DNA of 64,000 nt, taken from Holothuria scabra. Taxonomy: Eukaryota; Echinodermata; Holothuroidea; Aspidochirotida; Holothuriidae. Positions 26,901 to 32,900 of the stretch are shown here, piece by piece (within the stretch, counting starts at the first letter, position 1; each line of letters starts with the position of its first letter). The notes beneath the pieces were generated by a model. That model was not told where the DNA came from and searched no databases. It saw nothing but the letters and a program-made list of their open reading frames with translations. The position numbers and the translations under genes were made by a program. The stretch is taken from contig CM074188.1 in NCBI GenBank assembly GCA_037179385.1, positions 22,399,318 to 22,463,317 of the forward strand, read 5' to 3'.

Positions 26901-29900
26901 ACTGAAAGAATTTTGGATATATCTGGCTTAAACCTCTAATTTGTTTTGGGTTGTTTCCATAGTCTTGCGGCCCCTTCTCCCTAACTCGTTTTAGTACCTG
27001 TAGACTGTTTAACAGAGAGTTAATACCCTTTACCATAATATGCTCTTTCTTACAGGTGACTACAGATCTTCGGAAAGGTTGCACAGAAAATCACAGTGGG
27101 ACTTCAGCTTCAGCCCCTCTAGCAGCTGGCCTCTGTGCCTTGGCATTAGAAGCAAAGTAAGTTGACCACCATTTAGAGAAGATATGTACCTCATTGTTGT
27201 GAAGAAGGAGAAATTTGTGCTGCCTTGAAGAAAAAAATTCAGGGACCCGACTGAGTATTTTCAAAATTGATTTGATGGAATAGTTAGGAAAAGCATTGTT
27301 TATGAACGTGTTTACCACTGTATCTCAAAAGGAAGCAGTGAAAAACCCCATAACCATTAGGAAAATGTTAAACGAAGTGTCCTCTTACTATAATTGCCCT
27401 TGAAAATTGAATGGCAGGCTGTAATAGGCCAGATAGGCATGGTAAATTACAGCCAAGAATGAGGAAAGTGCCAAAAAGGCAAGGTGTATCACAAGGGCAG
27501 TATACCCAAAAGAACATTACTTTAAGCAGGTACTATATACAGGAACAGTAACTTACATGGAGCTGCGTGAATAGGAGGCCTTCTCCAAAGAGAACCAGCA
27601 GCAAAATGAGGCCTCGTTTCACAGCACGCTGTCACAGAATCTCGGAATGCAAGTCATGTGACTAGATGGAACCATAGCCAAAATCTTAGGCTGATGCTAC
27701 TTTAGCAAACATGCAGCTGCTACAGCTGAGATTGGTTGTTTTACAGTACAGTAGTTTGATTTAGTTAAATCTTTCATCTTTATCGTAGAGTAACAAAGGC
27801 ATGACAGCTTTGCTCAGGGAGCTTTGACCTTGCTGTGATGGCATTGTTCCAAAACTAAGGCTTCATACATAAGCGTATCGATACACGTCCTTCACTTTCC
27901 TTCCTTAGAGTTGAAACTCTCCATGGGAAGGAATACTCAAGACTTTCAAAATCATGCACAAATTAAAACATGTTTACACTTTTTTTATTTTGATCTCAAT
28001 ACATAACATGTATCCAGTGGATGAAACTTCTTTAGAGCAAGGGAATAGGCCTTGATCAGTGGCCAATGTTGTTGAGAATTTGAGAACATACTCTTTGGCT
28101 TATGAGCAAAAGACCTTGACTTTTTGTATTAAAAGTGATGGTTGCTAAGTGTCACTAAGTTATTTTGGCAAATTTTATGGTAGAACTCTTCAGTTGTCAT
28201 GGAAACTTCAAGGAAGCTAACATTTCTTTGCACACAGCACTTTTGTAGCTAAGCACAGATACCTACTGACTGAAAACATTTACATTTTGTAGTAAAACTT
28301 TCAGATGTAAGAGGCTTGGTGTCACACCTCTGCTAAATCAAGTATGAAGTAACTGTAAGATTATCTTGCTAAGTCTGACCATAAATAAAGGCTCTGCATT
28401 GATATTTGCTGAGCAGTTGTCTTGAAAGGTATAAGCTTATTCACAATTTATCAAGTTACAGTGTAGTGCACAAAATGTGTCTAGGAGGTATGATCAAAGT
28501 GTCTCTATGTTGTGATGAAAAAATTTACCCCTCAAGAGTTTATTGAAGTGTATTTGAGGATCTGTAACATACTGTATTTACATGGGTGCTGTTAAATTTG
28601 TTCTCTATGCCTTCGATCATTTTTGAGCATGATATGCATCAGGATATAAACAATAGATGCGTAAAGGAGGACTGCATTTACATCAAATATCATAAATATG
28701 GAAACTGTCTCCTTAACATTCACAAAGTATTGAGATTCTGCAGCATTGCTGCTTTAGTTCCAATTTTGTTCTTCTTGCAATCTGGATTTGACCTTTTGTA
28801 ACATGACAGTGAAGTTTATTTTGTGTTCTTGTTTAATTTTTGTTGTGTGGTTTTTTGATCTGAATACTATGTAATTTGAAAAGGTACCATATTTCATTTC
28901 AAATATTTAATGTGAAGCAATTTATTCTTTCATAAAGTTAAAATCCCTTAATTCCTTGTTTTAACCACACACTTGGTTGCTTAAAATTTGTTCTGCCCCC
29001 AAATATTTAATAAGTAACACATTTTAATGCTGAGTATTTTGAGTTTGTACTGGAATTATTGATTTACAAGAAAACTTGTCTGCTTTGTCAACAGTCCACA
29101 GTTAACCTGGCGTGATTTGCAACATATCATAGTAAGAACATCGAGACCACACAACCTGATTAGTAAAGATTGGGTAATGAATGGTGCCGGCCATAGAGGT
29201 AAGTCACTAACTCATTCAGAGGTCAGTATTATGTATCTCCTTCACCCGTCTTCACCTCCTATATTTATTTCCTACTCAACTGCAGTAAGTCCCTGGCAAG
29301 CCTCTAATAGCACGGTGGGTTTGGGTGACCTCTGATAGAGGACGCTCAGTGAGTTTTGGTGACTCTGTCATTGATAATGTAATTTATATGGATGGATCAA
29401 AATAATTTAGCTCTTATCACCTCCTTACTTATGTATTCCCTACTTACCAGCAGTTAGTTCCTGGCAAGCTTCTAACAACCAGGCCCGTAGCCAGAATAAT
29501 CAACTTGGGGGGGCACATCAATATTGGAGTTTTGCCGGCCCGGGGGAGGGGTCTAAGGGGAGGGTGTCTCCCCCTCCCCTTTGAAAAATTTTTGCCTTTT
29601 TCGAGGACTCTGGATGCAAAATGGTGCGAAATTTTGCATTTTTCTTTGATATATTTGTACTCCGAAAAAGCTGGTCTCATAACAAAACTTTGACCCTTTT
29701 TACACTAAAAGTGAAAATGAAATAGAAAAATATGGATATTATAAAAAACAAGTTGCCAACGAGGTTGTCAAGGCTAATTGGTGGTGTCAAACTTAACTTA
29801 AACAAATCATGAAAATCAATCTTTCCTGTAGCTTTATCAAGTATTTTCTTGCCTAAAAGAGTTTGATTCTGGTTCTTTTTTCTCGGTTAGAAAATTTCGA

Positions 29901-32900
29901 AACAACTTCAACTGGGTTGATCTGCATTTGCTTACCCCGTTCCCCGGACACATAAATAACTCCTAAATCAGAAAGACGTTGATTTTACTTGTATTTAACT
30001 GCTTACTTGTTTTTTGCGGTATACGGTAATTCCAAACACTTTTTCCTAAAGCTGTTCTTAAGGAATAAATTTTTATGATAACTTCATTACATTATTTTGT
30101 GCCTGAAGTCTCTCTTTTTGCACTGCCTACAACGCCGGCCCAGAAACCAGGTAAAATGTACATTACTCTCATGTAAGAACTTATATGACAGCTGAATGAT
30201 ACATTGACGTGCGAAATTAGGCTCGAAACAATACTAAGCGAAACCTCCTCGACCTTCAGGGAAGGGATCTCCACGCGCCATCCATGACTAATAATTGACA
30301 GTAATAGTTGTGTACGCCGTTCATACGCTCCTTACCCGAGTTAAAGTGTGTTTTGTTCGAAAGTGGGAGATATTTTGACAGAATTCAGTCTAGGTATTTT
30401 GAAGTTGTGGTGATTTAATGGGGATAAATTTTTTTCTCCTTCAGTGCAAGACCTTTTATTGAAAAATTTTGGGGGGGCACATGCCCCCCTGTGCCCTCCC
30501 GTGGCTACGTGCCTGCTAACAACATGGTGTAAGTGGTCCAATAGAGAGTACCCTGGGTATGGTGTATCAATCATGAGGCTTCATTCGATTTTGCAGAGAA
30601 ATGACATTTTCCCCGGAAACATTAAATTTAAAGATTGTGAGATACTCTTGCTAAATGTTTTTGCAGTTTGTTAAAAAAACTGGTCTTAGCTCAAATTAAG
30701 TGTTGGTACATCAGAGGGACATTCACTTTAAGCAATCGAGTGAAATATCCATTGAGTCTAGTCTTCTGATTCTTTAGATAGCAGAACTTAAATTGTCATA
30801 TTTGCAAAGTAAAGGTAGCTTGAAACAAGCACCTATGATATCATGTCCTCACATGTAGCATTTTTTTTTGTATTCCTTTAAAATTTACAATCAATATTTT
30901 CCTCAAGGATCCCATTTTGTGGGAATATGGTTGTATGAGAGGCATGGGAATTTTACAGTCTTATTCTTCCCGGGTAGGTCATATCTCATTTAAGTTCATG
31001 GTCAGCACAACAAAGGGGGCAAAGTATACTGTGCCCGATGCTGTATACAAGTTGCCCCATGATGTAGCCAACTTTTAAGTGTAGGAACTGATGCCAAACA
31101 AGCAGATAGCACAGCATCTACTGTATGAGTTCAGTTTAGTGCCAGTGGTACGGGTATTTCAGTATGAGAACCTTTTCGTTGGGACGTTCTGGTCTCACAC
31201 ATCTTCATTAAAGCCAGTCAGTTTTCAACCAAAACTACAGTTTAACTCTGGGTGCACTAATATTTTCAATTGGCATGCCTGTTTGATTGGCATCAAATTT
31301 AAAAATGCAAAGTAGCTTATATTACACAGCCTGCATTGATTAAATGTTGTGGAGGGCCTTGTATGCTCATCAGTATATACCTTCAAGCAATAAACTAGAA
31401 TTGTGCCTTGATATTAAGGATAAGTTGCAGACAACCATGGGATTGACTAGAGACAAATAGGTTTAAGAGATATGAAACCATCTGTGGGGATGACTAGTGC
31501 CTGCCTTCAAACACCAAAAAGAGTCAGGTGTTACAATATACAAAAAAAAGGTGAGTTTAAATAAAAAAATTTGCATTGTTTTTCAGTGAGTCATTCCTTT
31601 GGATTTGGTTTAATGGATGCTTCTGGCATGGTAGACTTGGCAAGGGACTGGCGGAGAGTACCAGACCAGCATGTATGTTCCACACAAGTAATCTCTGCAC
31701 CCATGTAAGTCCTAAAAATTATTTTAATTACTTTTTGTGTTAACCTCTGGCTGCATTTGCTTCAGCCAATCAGCAGCAGCCTCAACAAGCTTCAGTTGCG
31801 TTCAGTAAAGATTAGTAGGCTGCAGCTATCTCTCTCTGCATACTAAAATCAGATTTTGCTGATCTTAAGCTACAAGGAATGTATTTCTAAATGGTGATAT
31901 GTACTATTCAAGCTTAGTACTTCTAGGATTGTATCATATTTGATGGGACTAAGTTAGAAAAAATGCATTTCCTATCATGCTTGTCCTCAGTATGCATTAC
32001 AACAGAAGGATTACAGTAGTTCAATCATGCCATTTTAATTTGCATTTATCCACAACTTACGGTAGTCATGATGCAGGTGTTTTTAGGGAATTGCAGTTTG
32101 CTGATTTGTAGCCAAATGGTTGCCTTATAAATTAGATTTGCAGATGCAAAATATGATCCTAAATATTTTGTAATGAAACCTCAAAATACCCCTAAAAGAC
32201 ATTACGCCTCACCCAAAGCACAACACAAAGGGACTTTACAGAAATTTTGTGGTTCCTTTATGAGGAGACACAACACAGAAATTGCTCTTATTAAGAAAAA
32301 AATGATAGTTTTGTGTGAAAGAGGATGGAGATATGATCATCTTGTGGAAATATTGCAAATAAAATGGATCAATATGGTCTTCAAAGAAAATAGCTCTAAC
32401 CACTATTAACCATTGAAGAGTACCTGAAGTCCAAAATATCAAAATTTGTGAGATTGCAAAATCAATCTTATTCATTCAGCACCCATTGTCATAGTTGGTT
32501 CCATTGAAGCGATGTTAAGAGTTAAATTTGGTTCATTTAACAGTAAGATTGTGATCACATTTTGGCAAAAGTCTTTCAGAAAAACGTCAAATTTGAAGAC
32601 AGTAATTTGAGTACTACAACAATGACATCACAAATTATTGCACAAACTGCCTTTAAAAAAACTTCAACATTTTACATCTCAACTCTGAAATGTCCCATGA
32701 CAATGGGAGTTGGTCTGTTTGAATTCATGTTTCATGATCTTTAACATACGTTTTTTTGAAATTGTAGACTTTAAGAGAACTTTAAATAAGGGAGTTCGGT
32801 AATTTGTTGCCGCATTGAATTGTGGGGCACAGTGCGGGGTACAAAAACTAAGCCCAGTACATAGAGTACGGCATTCCCTTGTTCTTGTCAGTATGTGAAT

